Assembly: GCA_041690355.1 (NCBI GenBank)
Contig: JAWLHK010000008.1
Location: 1-64,000 of the forward strand
Direction: 5' to 3'
Source: JAWLHK01 sp041690355 [NCBI: bacterium]
GTDB taxonomy: Bacteria; J088; JAWLBW01
DNA: 64,000 bases
How positions within the stretch are numbered: the stretch's first letter is position 1; each line of letters starts with the position of its first letter. Made by a program: the position numbers and the translations under genes. Of the stretch, positions 1 to 8,842 are shown piece by piece. The notes beneath the pieces are model-generated. The model did no database searches. It was given only the letters and a program-made list of their open reading frames with translations, and was not told the DNA's origin.

Positions 1-13
1 GGGGGGGGGGGGG
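1..13. other. poly-G run at the window edge
   Basis: The first 13 bases are all G. Such a run at a sequence end is most simply a read or assembly artefact (two-colour sequencing chemistry reports no signal as G). It suggests that the window begins at a contig end and that upstream context is missing. Confidence 0.5.
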
Positions 14-27
14 ACATGGCGCTTCGC

Positions 28-117
28 GAATGGCAAATCCCAGATGCCCAAATGGCAAATTCTTCCGGAACGTGAACTCGTTTGTGCCGACGTCCGGAGT
101 CCGCCGTCCGGCGACCA
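28..117. repeat. degenerate short repeats before the first gene
   Basis: AATGGCAAAT occurs twice, 22 bp apart (about 28-59). From about 89 to 116 the sequence reads as decayed CGTCCGG-type heptamers, the complement-related form of the GGACGTC family found elsewhere in the window. No gene is supported here. The long in-frame extension upstream of the aldehyde dehydrogenase runs through this repeat material and is not coding. Confidence 0.4.
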
Positions 118-179
118 ATTTGTGGCGGCCCCCGCTCCCGATTGGCTATGCTGATGGTTTCAGCAGCGGAGGTTCCCCC

Positions 180-1739
180 ATGGCGCTCGACATCTTCGTC
201 GACGGCGAGATCATCGTTCGAAACCCGGCCAACCATGCCGAAGTCGGCCGCGTCCGGCAGGATTCCCCCGAATCCGTGCGCGCCGCCGTGCAGGCCGCCC
301 GCAAGGCCCAGGCCGCGTGGAACGACCTGGGGTTCAAGGGGCGCGGCGCCCTGATCACGAAGGTGCGCGACCGGTTTCTGGAGCGCGCAAAGGAGATCGC
401 CGACCTGCTGCACCGCGAAAATGGCAAGTCCCCCTACGAAGCCTATTTCTCCGAAGTCGTCCCCAACGTGGATCTGTTCGACTGGCACATCGGCAACGAT
501 GAGAAGCTGCTGGCGCCCGAGAAGGTCAAGCTGAGCCCGATCAACTATCCGGGCAAGAAGGGGGTCGTCGAGCACCTGCCCCTCGGCGTCATCGGCCTGA
601 TCTCTCCGTGGAACTATCCGGTCAGCATCCCGCTGCGCACGATCATTCCGGCGCTCATGGCCGGCAACACGCTCGTCTTCAAGCCGAGCGAGTACGCGGC
701 CCTCTCGGGCAAGTTCATCGTCGACCTGTTCAACGAATTCCTTCCCCAGGGGGTCCTCGTAGGCGTCCAGGGGGGCGGCGAGGTCGGCGCCGAACTGATC
801 GCGGCCGGCATCGATCGCATCGTCTTCACCGGCAGCGTCGCCACGGGGCGCAAGGTCGGCGTCAAGGCGGCCGAGCAGCTGATTCCCGTGTCGCTCGAGC
901 TCGGCGGCAAGGACGCCGCCATCGTCCTCGAGGACGCGGACCTGGATCGCGCCGTGAACGGCATCGTCTGGGGCGCCTTCGCGAACTCGGGCCAGAACTG
1001 CGCCTCGGTCGAACGCGTCTACGTCTTGAAGGCGGTGGCCGACGCTTTTGAAAAGCGCGTCGTCGAGAAGACGAAGCGCCTGCGCCTCACCTGCGACGAC
1101 GGCTCGGGCGAAGTCGGTCCGCTCATCAACGACAAGCAGCTCGCGATTGTCGAGCGTCAGGTACAGGACGCCGTCGCCAAGGGAGCGCGTGTGCTCGCCG
1201 GCGGCAGGAAACGCGAACCCGGCTACTACTTCGAACCCACCGTGCTCGCCGGCGTGAACCACACGATGGCGGTCATGAAGGAAGAGAGCTTCGGCCCCCT
1301 GCTCCCCATTCAGGTCGTGCAGAGCGCCGAAGACGCCGTGCGGCTCGCCAACGATTCCGGCTACGGGCTCACGGCGAGCATCTGGAGCCGCAACACCACG
1401 CGCGCCAAGGATCTGGGCGAGCGGATTCACACCGGCATCGTGACCGTGAACAACCACTCGTTCACGGCCGCCATTCCCCAGGCGCCGTGGACGGGCGTGA
1501 AGGAGACCGGCAGCGGCGTCACGAATTCCCGCTCGGCCCTGCACGAGCTGACGCGCCCGCACTTCACGCTCATCGACAGCTCGAAGGAGAAGATGGAGGT
1601 GTGGTGGTACCCCTACACGCCCACCCTCGACAAGCTGCTCGATGGCGTGCTGCAGATGGCCAAGCGCGGCGTGGGCGCCAAGCTGGGCGCCGTGCCCAAG
1701 CTGCTGCCCGTGCTGAGCAAGCGGCTCAAGGAGCAGTGA
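180..1739 (+). CDS. NAD(P)-dependent aldehyde dehydrogenase (succinate-semialdehyde dehydrogenase-like)
   Basis: A 519-residue soluble ALDH-superfamily enzyme that oxidises an aldehyde to the acid with NAD(P)+. The catalytic pair is visible: Glu240 in the ELGGKD motif and nucleophile Cys274 in SGQNCAS, with the usual spacing of 34. FTGSVATG forms the cofactor loop. The start at 180 follows GGAGG at the normal distance and begins MALDIFVDG; frame-open sequence upstream lies in repeats. The C-terminal ~45 residues (WWYPYTPTLDKLL onward) extend past the usual end, as in GabD2-like and fatty-aldehyde members. The substrate cannot be read from the sequence. It is monocistronic as far as can be seen. 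Confidence 0.9.
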   Translation: MALDIFVDGEIIVRNPANHAEVGRVRQDSPESVRAAVQAARKAQAAWNDLGFKGRGALITKVRDRFLERAKEIADLLHRENGKSPYEAYFSEVVPNVDLFDWHIGNDEKLLAPEKVKLSPINYPGKKGVVEHLPLGVIGLISPWNYPVSIPLRTIIPALMAGNTLVFKPSEYAALSGKFIVDLFNEFLPQGVLVGVQGGGEVGAELIAAGIDRIVFTGSVATGRKVGVKAAEQLIPVSLELGGKDAAIVLEDADLDRAVNGIVWGAFANSGQNCASVERVYVLKAVADAFEKRVVEKTKRLRLTCDDGSGEVGPLINDKQLAIVERQVQDAVAKGARVLAGGRKREPGYYFEPTVLAGVNHTMAVMKEESFGPLLPIQVVQSAEDAVRLANDSGYGLTASIWSRNTTRAKDLGERIHTGIVTVNNHSFTAAIPQAPWTGVKETGSGVTNSRSALHELTRPHFTLIDSSKEKMEVWWYPYTPTLDKLLDGVLQMAKRGVGAKLGAVPKLLPVLSKRLKEQ

Positions 1740-1755
1740 GGGAGGGCGGTCATCT

Positions 1756-1784
1756 GACGTCGGACGCCGGACGCCGGACGCCGG
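1756..1784. repeat. GGACGYC heptamer array (family D)
   Basis: Four consecutive 7-bp units (GACGTCG, GACGCCG, GACGCCG, GACGCCG) lie between the aldehyde dehydrogenase stop and the antitoxin gene. The same unit recurs at 8512-8540 and 13996-14027. Confidence 0.8.
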
Positions 1785-1836
1785 CGAAAGAAAGTGCCGC
1801 TTGCCTGTGGCCCAGAAAAGGTCTATGTTCAGTCCT

Positions 1837-2097
1837 ATGAAGCTCTCCGAACGAGTCCGTTCGATCAGTTATCTGAAAGCGAACGCCGCTGACATCCTCC
1901 ATCGTCTCGGCGAGACCGGCGAAGCCCTCGTGATCACCCGGAACGGCGAGCCCAAGGCCGTGCTTCAGGATATCCGCAGCTTCGAGCAGACCCAGGAGAC
2001 GCTCGCGCTTCTCAAGATTCTTGCACTCGGGATGCGCCAGGTCGAGGCCGGTGAGACTCGTTTGGCCGCTGATGTGTTTGGTGACCTTCGCGAGTGA
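1837..2097 (+). CDS. Phd/YefM-family antitoxin
   Basis: An 86-residue antitoxin of the Phd/YefM fold (MKLSERVRSISYLKANAADI, then LVITRNGEPKAVLQDI). Such proteins bind operator DNA through the N-terminal domain and neutralise a RelE/ParE or Doc toxin through the C-terminal tail. Start 1837 is chosen because TATGTT ends exactly 7 nt before it, a spacing shared by many genes in this window; ATG 1825 and TTG 1801 are also in frame. Only a short toxin-like remnant follows, so it is probably an orphan antitoxin. Confidence 0.8.
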   Translation: MKLSERVRSISYLKANAADILHRLGETGEALVITRNGEPKAVLQDIRSFEQTQETLALLKILALGMRQVEAGETRLAADVFGDLRE

Positions 2098-2164
2098 TTC
2101 TTCTCTCAAGGGGCGCAGGGATATGGAGGCGCTGATGCAGCGCCGGCTGCTCTCGGGGGAGTAG
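2094..2164 (+). pseudogene. possible remnant of a RelE/ParE-like toxin
   Basis: GTG at 2094 overlaps the antitoxin stop in the coupled arrangement typical of toxin-antitoxin pairs. It reads VILLSRGAG and then closes after 13 codons. One frame over, the sequence continues as RRDMEALMQRRLLSGE before a stop at 2162. Together they resemble the first ~25 residues of a ParE/RelE toxin (hydrophobic strand, then A-x-RD-x-EAL) interrupted by a frameshift and cut short. The assignment rests on a very short stretch. Confidence 0.35.
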
Positions 2165-2172
2165 CCGGGAAG

Positions 2173-3444
2173 TCAGAACGCCGTATCCACGAACGCCGTG
2201 ATGGCGTGCTCCCGGATCGGGTGGGCGGCCGTGATGTCCATGGCGTCCCAGGTTCCCTCCACGCCGAACTTCAGGTTGGTCATCCAGTACCAGGATGCGT
2301 TCAGCGTGTAGTTGTGCGCCTCGATGGGGTCGCGCGTGCTGATCACGCGGTTCCCCATGGCGGCGAAGACCCAGCGCGTCGACGCGCGCCAGGCAACCAC
2401 CGCGTAACCGCCGTGCAGGATTCCCTGTGCGGAACCGCCGGGAAGCAGGGCGGGGTTCGAGTCGCGTCCGTAGAGATACTGGCCGTACAGCCGCCAGTCG
2501 CCGATGTCGGCGTCGGCATTGATCCCCGCACGCCACAGATAGTTGGTCGCGGTCTCGCCTTCGCTTCCGTAAACCCCAAGAAGTCCCACGCCGATCGGCC
2601 CCTCGGCGGCCAGGTGCATGTAGCCGACCTTGCTCGCGTCGTTGTCGAAGACCGGGTCGTTACGCCCCGGGTAGCCCGCGGGCGAGTTCTCGCCGGGGTC
2701 GAGTCCGTTGCCGTTGACCACCCCCACGTGCACGGCAACCGGGTCGGGGGCCCACTCGACGAAGGCGCCCCGCTGGTAGGTCAGGCGGAACCCGGTCGCG
2801 CTGAGCGGAACCGTATAGATGAGATAATCCTGCCGGGTCAGGCGCAGCTCCCGCGGAGCGACGACGTCGGACAGCTGGTACTGGCCGGCCACGATCTTGA
2901 AATCCGGAATCCCGAAGTCGTGCGCCATGATCCACGCGTCTTCGAGGCCGGCTACCTCACCCCGTTCGCTCAGCAGGAAGTACATGTAGTAAGCAACGTG
3001 ATCCGAGATCGGTCCGCCGCTGAGAATCTTTACGATGATCGGATTCTGAAAATCGATTCCTTCGGGAACCTCGGGTTCCGTTCCGCCGGGACTCGCCGCG
3101 GCCAGGAGCGCCGGGTCGTACTCCTGTATCCACCGCGGGCGGAAGCGCACGTCGCCCTGCAGCCGGATGGCGAGCGGCAGGTTGCGCATGAGCCGCAGCG
3201 TCGGTTCGCCCAGATCATAGGTCGGCCCGGTGGTGAATCCGGCGCCGAGAAGGTATCCCTGGCCGGCAAACGATTCCCCGAAGTCGTTCAGCTGCGGATA
3301 GGCCCAGTGGCACGCCTTGCAGCTGATTTCGAGCTGTCGCGCGAAGGCGGGGATCGCGCCGGCCTGACGGGGCAACGCGAGCAGGAGAAGAACGGCGCCG
3401 GCCAGCGCCAGAGACACGATCCGGACCCTATGGCTTCGGTTCAT
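2173..3444 (-). CDS. exported protein with one c-type haem motif, probable outer-membrane porin-like cytochrome
   Basis: A 423-residue exported protein. It has an N-terminal signal sequence (MNRSHRVRIVSLALAGAVLL, cleavage near QAGA) followed at once by a single haem c attachment site, CKACH, in the context CxxCHxxxPxLNxFGxxF. The rest is rich in alternating polar/aromatic strands (RLQGDVRFRPRW, KFGVEGTWDAM) and ends in Phe, consistent with an outer-membrane beta-barrel. CxxCH proteins with P-x-L-N-x-F-G after the motif recur in anaerobic and metal-cycling bacteria; the function is not established. Start 3444 follows a G-rich SD-like run; the earlier in-frame start lies in repeats. Confidence 0.65.
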   Translation of the reverse strand: MNRSHRVRIVSLALAGAVLLLLALPRQAGAIPAFARQLEISCKACHWAYPQLNDFGESFAGQGYLLGAGFTTGPTYDLGEPTLRLMRNLPLAIRLQGDVRFRPRWIQEYDPALLAAASPGGTEPEVPEGIDFQNPIIVKILSGGPISDHVAYYMYFLLSERGEVAGLEDAWIMAHDFGIPDFKIVAGQYQLSDVVAPRELRLTRQDYLIYTVPLSATGFRLTYQRGAFVEWAPDPVAVHVGVVNGNGLDPGENSPAGYPGRNDPVFDNDASKVGYMHLAAEGPIGVGLLGVYGSEGETATNYLWRAGINADADIGDWRLYGQYLYGRDSNPALLPGGSAQGILHGGYAVVAWRASTRWVFAAMGNRVISTRDPIEAHNYTLNASWYWMTNLKFGVEGTWDAMDITAAHPIREHAITAFVDTAF

Positions 3445-3764
3445 TCCCCCAGTTGTAGGCGATCCGGGCGGCGATGTACAGGGGGCAGCGGGAGTGACGA
3501 GTTGCGAGTGACGAGTGACGAGTGACGAATGCGCGGACCCATCCCGGCTCGCACCGATCTCGTGAACCGCGCTATTTACAATTGACAATTTACGATTGAC
3601 GATTGACCCGGAAGTGCCTTGTGTAGGAGTGCCCTTGTTTCATTGGTGCTTAGTGCTTGGCGCTCGGCGCTTCACCAAGTGTCGAATCAGACACAATTGA
3701 GGACGGGCGATTCGCCTGCCGCAGCGCTTCCTGATAGAATCGCTGAGATACACAGGGGTCCTCC
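3445..3764. repeat. composite intergenic heptamer arrays (families A, B, C)
   Basis: This 320-bp gap carries no gene. It holds three 7-bp tandem arrays in order: GTGACGA-type (about 3492-3530), AATTGAC/GATTGAC-type (3573-3609) and GGYGCTT-type (3644-3676). Between B and C is a decayed form of the GGCAAGG/CCTTG core (3609-3643). TAGAAT at about 3736-3741 may be the -10 of the downstream lipoprotein gene. Confidence 0.75.
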
Positions 3765-6665
3765 ATGCTCGCTCTTCAACGCTCGCGCTCGCTTCTGCTG
3801 GTCACCGCCTTGGCGCTCGCCGCCTGCGGAACCGAAGTTCCGGTTCCCGCTACGGTCACGCAGGATGACGACGAGGATACGGCTACCGGATCGTTGAGCG
3901 GCAGAGTGGAAGTCGAAGAGACCCTGCTGCCGAAGTCGGCCCCCGGCTTCCGCCCGATGGCGATCATCGGGCTCGAAGGGGCGACCGTGCAGGCCATTCG
4001 CGAAGGCGAGGTCATCGCCGAAACGACGACGGGCGCCGGTGGCGCCTGGGAAATCGCCGGACTCGAAGAGGGCACCTACGTCATCCGCGCGTTCCTGGCG
4101 ACCGATGCGGGGGTCTTCTCCATCACGACCGATTCGGTTACGGTCGTGGCGGGCAACACGCTCGATCTCGGCAAGCTCACCCTCGAACTTACGGGCGCCA
4201 TCCAGGGGACCGTCGAACTCGACGACAAGGGAGACTGGAGCGAGATTCTCGTCTTCATCCCCGGAACCAGCTTCCTGTCCCTTACGGGATCGGACGGCAA
4301 GTTTACGCTGCTCTACGTGCCCGCCGGAACGTGGACGATCAAGGCGACGAAAGAAGGCTACAGCAGCGTGACCGTCGAGAACGTCACGGTCACTGCCGGC
4401 GAAGCGACCAGCCTGCTGGACCGCATCGTCCTCTTCCCCACCGGTTCGATCAGCGACGCCGACGGAGACGGAATCGAAGACCTGCTCGACAACTGCCCCG
4501 GCGTCCACAATCCGGAGCAGGAGGATTTCGATCTCGACAACTTCGGCGACGCCTGCGACCTGGACGACGACAACGATCTGCGGGCCGATACCGTCGACGC
4601 ATTTCCATTCGATCCGCTCGAGTGGCAGGACAGTGACGGCGACGGCGTCGGCAACAACGGTGACAATTGTCCGGAAGCGCACAACCCGGCGCAGGACGAT
4701 CTTGACGACGACGGCGACGGGGACGCCTGCGACGCCGACGACGATGACGACGGCTACACCGACGCGGCCGAACTGCTCGCGGGGACCGATCCGAAGAGCG
4801 GCGGTTCTGTTCTTCCTGCTCCCGACACGACGATCACGTCGGCGCCCGAAGAGGTGACTTCAGATGTCACGGCGGTCTTCACGTTTACAAGCGATTCGCC
4901 GGCCTGGGCCCGCTTCGAGTGCAGCTTCGATGGCGAGCCGTGGATGACCTGCGTCTCGGGCAGCAGCTTCGGCCCCTTCGCGCCTGGCGAGCATACGATT
5001 CGCGTGCGCGCCGTCGATACCGCGGGAGTTGCCGACGCGACCCCGGCCGCGTACAGCTGGTGGGCGGATACGCTGTGGATCAGGGAAAACCGGTACACCT
5101 ACGCAGGGGATGATGAAGCCTGCGAGACCGGCGACGACGTCCTCGGCAGCTACGAGCGCAGCGAATCCGACGGGCAGGGCCGCACGGTGCTGGAGATTTC
5201 GTACCGCGGTCCGGGTCTCGACGAGCAGTGGTTCACCGCTGACGACGAGCGCAGTCGCATGCATTCCTACGTCTACGAGGGGGACGAGCGGGTCCGCGAA
5301 GACAACATCGAGTATCCGGAATACGGGCCGTATCCCGAAGAATCCTGGGATGACTACGCCGGCTCCCGCGAAACATGGCTATCCCTCGCCGACCGCGAGC
5401 GGCGTGTTCACTACACGAGCGCGGGATTTGACGATCTATGGGGAACCGCCGACGACGTCATCGGCGGATACGGCGAGTACTGGTCTGACGCGACCTCGAG
5501 CCATGAAGCGCTGTACGACGGTCGCGGCCAGGACGTGCTCTGGTTTACGGGCGATGATTCGCTGTACAGCAGGCGTTCGACCTATCGCCACGAAGATGGT
5601 CGCTCCTGGCTTGAGCTCCAGTATGCGCGTGTCGAAACCGACGGCGTCGAGGTCGTGCAATTGGTCGGTCACACGATCTGGTATTACGACGCCCAATTGC
5701 GGCCTGTCCTGCAGGAGGTGCGGTCGTCCGCGGGACCGGACGATCAGTGGGTGACGGAAGACGACGTCGTCCACACCAGGCGCTTCTGGGAATACGACGG
5801 AACCAACGGCAAGCTGCTCGTAACGTTCCAGTCCGAAGGGCCGGGTACTGACGGCGAGTGGGGAACCGAGGACGACCCCGTTTTCATGTACGAGCGGTAT
5901 GCCTACAACGCGACGGGCCAGGTCATCGCAGAAGAGCAATTTCGGCTCTCCACCTGGTGCGCAGGACCGTGTATCGGCGGGGATGATCTCTGGGGCACGG
6001 AGGACGACGAAATCGACTCCGGCACGTATACGACGTATGCACGGTCAGCCACCGGGTATGCTGCCTTTACCTATGGTGGCCCGGGCACGGATACGGTCTG
6101 GAAGTCCGCAGACGACGTCGTGACCGTATTGGAAACCGGAGTCCGCGAGGAGTATGCCGGCGGCTTCACCGAGAGCATCGTCGACTATTCCGATCCGGGG
6201 GATGACGGGCTCTGGGGCACTGATGACGATATCGTCGACGAGGGGCGGTATGTCATGGTGACGGAGGGATCACCGGGAGTCCTTTGGAATGCAGGCGATG
6301 ACTTTTTCGGTCTCTATGCCATGGCCGCGACCGTTGAGGCCGAACGGGTCCTGATCGGGATGGCCTTCTCCAATTTGTCGGCGTACTACGAGCTGTCTCT
6401 GGATCGCTTCGATATCTGGATCGGCCCCCCGGGGAGCCTCGACTGGGGTTCGGGCGATTTTTCGATGTACGGGTACTACCGCTTCGAACCGTTCACCGGC
6501 ACGACCGCTTTTACAACCTGGCAGGAACGCGCGGTCAACGGCGAGGTCGTGATGGACCCCGGCCCCGACGGCCTCTGGCACACCGAAGACGATGTCGCGG
6601 GAGTCATTGAAGAGGGTGGTTACGCTGCGCCGGGCTATCACGTACAGACGTTCTGCAGCCCCTGA
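3765..6665 (+). CDS. large lipoprotein with CarboxypepD-reg, thrombospondin type-3 and GxDxxWxTxDD repeats
   Basis: A 966-residue lipoprotein. The signal peptide ends in lipobox LALAAC (Cys21). Residues ~40-230 hold two carboxypeptidase-regulatory-like beta-sandwich units. Residues ~228-345 are Asp-rich thrombospondin type-3 calcium repeats (DADGDGIEDLLDNCPG and similar). From ~445 to the C-terminus about a dozen units of 35-50 residues carry the signature GPGxDxxWGTxDDxx followed by Tyr/Arg-rich strands. The composition implies a calcium-stabilised, surface-anchored rod or adhesin-like protein; ligand unknown. TAGAAT lies about 24 nt upstream with a weak GGGG before the ATG. It appears monocistronic. 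Confidence 0.8.
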   Translation: MLALQRSRSLLLVTALALAACGTEVPVPATVTQDDDEDTATGSLSGRVEVEETLLPKSAPGFRPMAIIGLEGATVQAIREGEVIAETTTGAGGAWEIAGLEEGTYVIRAFLATDAGVFSITTDSVTVVAGNTLDLGKLTLELTGAIQGTVELDDKGDWSEILVFIPGTSFLSLTGSDGKFTLLYVPAGTWTIKATKEGYSSVTVENVTVTAGEATSLLDRIVLFPTGSISDADGDGIEDLLDNCPGVHNPEQEDFDLDNFGDACDLDDDNDLRADTVDAFPFDPLEWQDSDGDGVGNNGDNCPEAHNPAQDDLDDDGDGDACDADDDDDGYTDAAELLAGTDPKSGGSVLPAPDTTITSAPEEVTSDVTAVFTFTSDSPAWARFECSFDGEPWMTCVSGSSFGPFAPGEHTIRVRAVDTAGVADATPAAYSWWADTLWIRENRYTYAGDDEACETGDDVLGSYERSESDGQGRTVLEISYRGPGLDEQWFTADDERSRMHSYVYEGDERVREDNIEYPEYGPYPEESWDDYAGSRETWLSLADRERRVHYTSAGFDDLWGTADDVIGGYGEYWSDATSSHEALYDGRGQDVLWFTGDDSLYSRRSTYRHEDGRSWLELQYARVETDGVEVVQLVGHTIWYYDAQLRPVLQEVRSSAGPDDQWVTEDDVVHTRRFWEYDGTNGKLLVTFQSEGPGTDGEWGTEDDPVFMYERYAYNATGQVIAEEQFRLSTWCAGPCIGGDDLWGTEDDEIDSGTYTTYARSATGYAAFTYGGPGTDTVWKSADDVVTVLETGVREEYAGGFTESIVDYSDPGDDGLWGTDDDIVDEGRYVMVTEGSPGVLWNAGDDFFGLYAMAATVEAERVLIGMAFSNLSAYYELSLDRFDIWIGPPGSLDWGSGDFSMYGYYRFEPFTGTTAFTTWQERAVNGEVVMDPGPDGLWHTEDDVAGVIEEGGYAAPGYHVQTFCSP

Positions 6666-6838
6666 GGGTTGCGCGGTCACGATCCGAGCAGAGGCCTGAA
6701 GAAGAAGTCATCGATTGGACAGCCTCTGTCCCGGATCGCCCCCATAGTGGAATCCAGTGTTCCTGCGGGCGTTGGTTCCACGATGCCGCCGAAAATCCGC
6801 GATATAATTGCGGCGGGCGCAGATCGACCCTGAGAACC

Positions 6839-7099
6839 ATGACTGACTACGCCATCGTCATCGAAAAAAGCGGACAGGGCTACGGCGCCTGGGTGCCGGA
6901 TCTGCCCGGCTGTATCGCGACGGGCTCAACCGAACGGGAAGTCCGCACACGGATTGCCGAAGCCATCCGCCTTCACCTCGAAGGATTGCGCGAAGACGGC
7001 CACGCCGTTCCATCGCCCACGACCAGGGTCGGCTACGCCGATGGGACCGCGGTCGCCGAGTCTCAGGAGTCCTACCCGAAGACAACGTCAGGCAAGTAG
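6839..7099 (+). CDS. hicB: HicB-like antitoxin, no toxin partner
   Basis: An 86-residue HicB-superfamily protein with the expected partly degraded RNase-H-like fold (YAIVIEKSGQGYGAWVPDLP, then GCIATGSTEREVRTRIAEAI). HicB normally neutralises the mRNA interferase HicA and represses its operon. I checked 170 bp upstream and the 78 bp downstream for a HicA (GSHxxxxHP signature) on both strands and found none. TATAAT at 6803-6808 gives a conventional ~24-nt leader. It may act as a free-standing regulator or be left over from a lost module. Confidence 0.8.
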   Translation: MTDYAIVIEKSGQGYGAWVPDLPGCIATGSTEREVRTRIAEAIRLHLEGLREDGHAVPSPTTRVGYADGTAVAESQESYPKTTSGK

Positions 7100-7177
7100 T
7101 TCGGGGAGCCGGCTCCATCCGAGTATCGCGCGGTGCCAGCGACCCCACCCTTCCCCCGGGGACGCTATGGGGAATCC

Positions 7178-8488
7178 TTAAACCGCCGACCCCATCGCCT
7201 CGCGCCGCAGCGCTTCAATGTCCTCGATGCGCTTCGGAACAGCGGCCGTCATATTGCGGTGGCCGTCTGCCGTGATGAGGATGTCGTCTTCGATGCGGAT
7301 GCCGATGCCGTGGAATTCCGCGGGCGTGTCGCTCGAGGGGTGGAAGTAAAGCCCCGGCTCGACCGTGAACAGCATGCCCGGCTCGAGCGGACGCGACTTG
7401 CCGTCGACGCGATAGGCGCCCACGTCGTGCACGTCGAGGCCGAGCCAGTGCCCCGTGCCGTGCATGTAGTACTCGCGGAAGGTCTTGGTCTCCAGCGCTT
7501 CGTCGACGCTGCCGCGCAGCACGCCGAGCTCGATCAGGCCTTCCGTGAGAATCCGGCAGGCGAGATCGTGAATCGCCTCGAGCGTGTTCCCCGGGCGGCA
7601 CGCGGCCACCGCCGCTTCCTGCGCGCGCAGGACGACCTCGTAGGCGGCCCGCGCCGCGCCCTCGAACCGCTGCCCGACCGGGAACGTGCGCGTGATGTCG
7701 CCCGAGTACCCCGCATATTCCGCCCCGGCGTCGATGAGCAGCAGCTGCCCATCCTCCAGGCGCGCGGAATTTTCCACATAGTGCAGAATGGCCGCATTCC
7801 CCCCGCCGGCGACAATCGTTCCGTAACCGGGGTACGAGGCGCCGCGACGGCGGAACTCGTACTCGATGGCCGCCTGGATCTCGTATTCGTACATGCCCGG
7901 CTTCGTGAGCCGCATGGCCGCCAGATGTCCTTCCGCGGAAATCTCGAACGTCTTCTCGAGGAGCGGAACTTCGTCTGCGGTCTTGAAGAGGCGCATCTCG
8001 GCCAGCTTGCGCGTCGGGTCGACCATCTCGACGGGCGCCTCGATCCCCTGACGGCCGCGGGCGCGCAGGCCGGCCACGGTGTCGGTGACGAGCGTGTCGA
8101 GCGTGCGGTCGCGGCCGAGGGCGTAGTAGAGCCGCGGCTGGTTTTCGAGCAGCCCCGCGATCCGGTTCGGCCATTCGCTGAGCGGATAGGCCTCATCGGC
8201 CCCGTAGCGTTCCATCGCCCCCTCGGGTCCGATGCGGATGCCGGTCCAGATTTCGCGTTCCCGATCCTTCGGGCGCACGAAGAGCACGAAGGGCTTCGCG
8301 TGCCCCGGGCGCAGGACGGCGACGGCGTCGGGTTCGGGAAAGCCGGTCAGGTAGTGGAACCAGCTGTCCTGGCGGAAGGGGAATTCGGTGTCGTTGCTGC
8401 GCGTCACCTCGTGGGCGGCGGGGATGATCACGACTCCGGGGGGCAGGTCGGCCAGAAAGCGTTCGCGGCGGCGGCGGAAGATGTCCAT
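7178..8488 (-). CDS. pepP: Xaa-Pro aminopeptidase P
   Basis: A 436-residue M24B metallopeptidase that removes the N-terminal residue from X-Pro peptides in the cytoplasm; its length matches E. coli PepP (441). The N-terminal half has the creatinase-N fold (NDTEFPFRQDSWFHYLTGF). Metal ligands of the dinuclear site are recognisable: two Asp in IDAGAEYAGYSGDITRTF, His in HGTGHWLGLDVHD, Glu in TVEPGLYFHP and Glu in GIGIRIEDD. The start is placed at 8488 because TACAAT ends 7 nt before it; ATG 8497 overlaps that hexamer. The promoter is its own, so it need not be co-transcribed with the ectoine block. Confidence 0.92.
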   Translation of the reverse strand: MDIFRRRRERFLADLPPGVVIIPAAHEVTRSNDTEFPFRQDSWFHYLTGFPEPDAVAVLRPGHAKPFVLFVRPKDREREIWTGIRIGPEGAMERYGADEAYPLSEWPNRIAGLLENQPRLYYALGRDRTLDTLVTDTVAGLRARGRQGIEAPVEMVDPTRKLAEMRLFKTADEVPLLEKTFEISAEGHLAAMRLTKPGMYEYEIQAAIEYEFRRRGASYPGYGTIVAGGGNAAILHYVENSARLEDGQLLLIDAGAEYAGYSGDITRTFPVGQRFEGAARAAYEVVLRAQEAAVAACRPGNTLEAIHDLACRILTEGLIELGVLRGSVDEALETKTFREYYMHGTGHWLGLDVHDVGAYRVDGKSRPLEPGMLFTVEPGLYFHPSSDTPAEFHGIGIRIEDDILITADGHRNMTAAVPKRIEDIEALRREAMGSAV

Positions 8489-8842
8489 GGAGATCATTGT
8501 ACCGTGCCGAGGTCTTCGGACGCCGGACGTCGGACGCCGGTGAAGCAAGGTCCCAGCCCCCACCCCGTGAATCCTGTGCTGCGGGACTTCCCCCAAGGCG
8601 AAGTGAGCAGGCAACTCATGGTGTTCCCGATGATCACCGGCTATGGGGACGACCCCAGCGGGGTCGCATTTTTGAGACGCGCCGGGTCGCGCGGAATCGT
8701 TTCTCCCTGGGCTCGGAAGCGCCGGAACCGGCGCGCGCGAGCCGTCCTTCGCGTGCACGGCCAGACTCCGCCGGATATCCGCACCGGACGTCTGTCGGAT
8801 ACCCAACGAGGCGGCAGGGTGGCCTCGAATCGCGAACGGAAT
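8489..8842. other. 354-bp intergenic stretch with heptamers and two palindromes
   Basis: No coding region is supported. It contains a GGACGYC heptamer array (8512-8540), a perfect 7-bp stem with loop AGC at 8650-8666 followed on the plus strand by TTTTT (8669-8673), and a perfect palindrome GCGCCGG-AA-CCGGCGC at 8719-8734. The first hairpin could end transcripts, but no plus-strand gene precedes it. It could act in the 3' region of the minus-strand aldehyde dehydrogenase transcript. Confidence 0.5.
8650..8673 (+). terminator. hairpin plus T-run, terminator-like
   Basis: The stem CGACCCC/GGGGTCG with a 3-nt loop is followed by CATTTTTG. This has the shape of an intrinsic terminator on the plus strand, although neighbouring genes lie on the minus strand. 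It may instead be one copy of a dispersed palindrome. Confidence 0.35.

Noticed and set aside
6666-6838. HicA partner for the HicB at 6839
   Set aside because: Neither strand upstream or downstream carries the GSH-containing HicA pattern.
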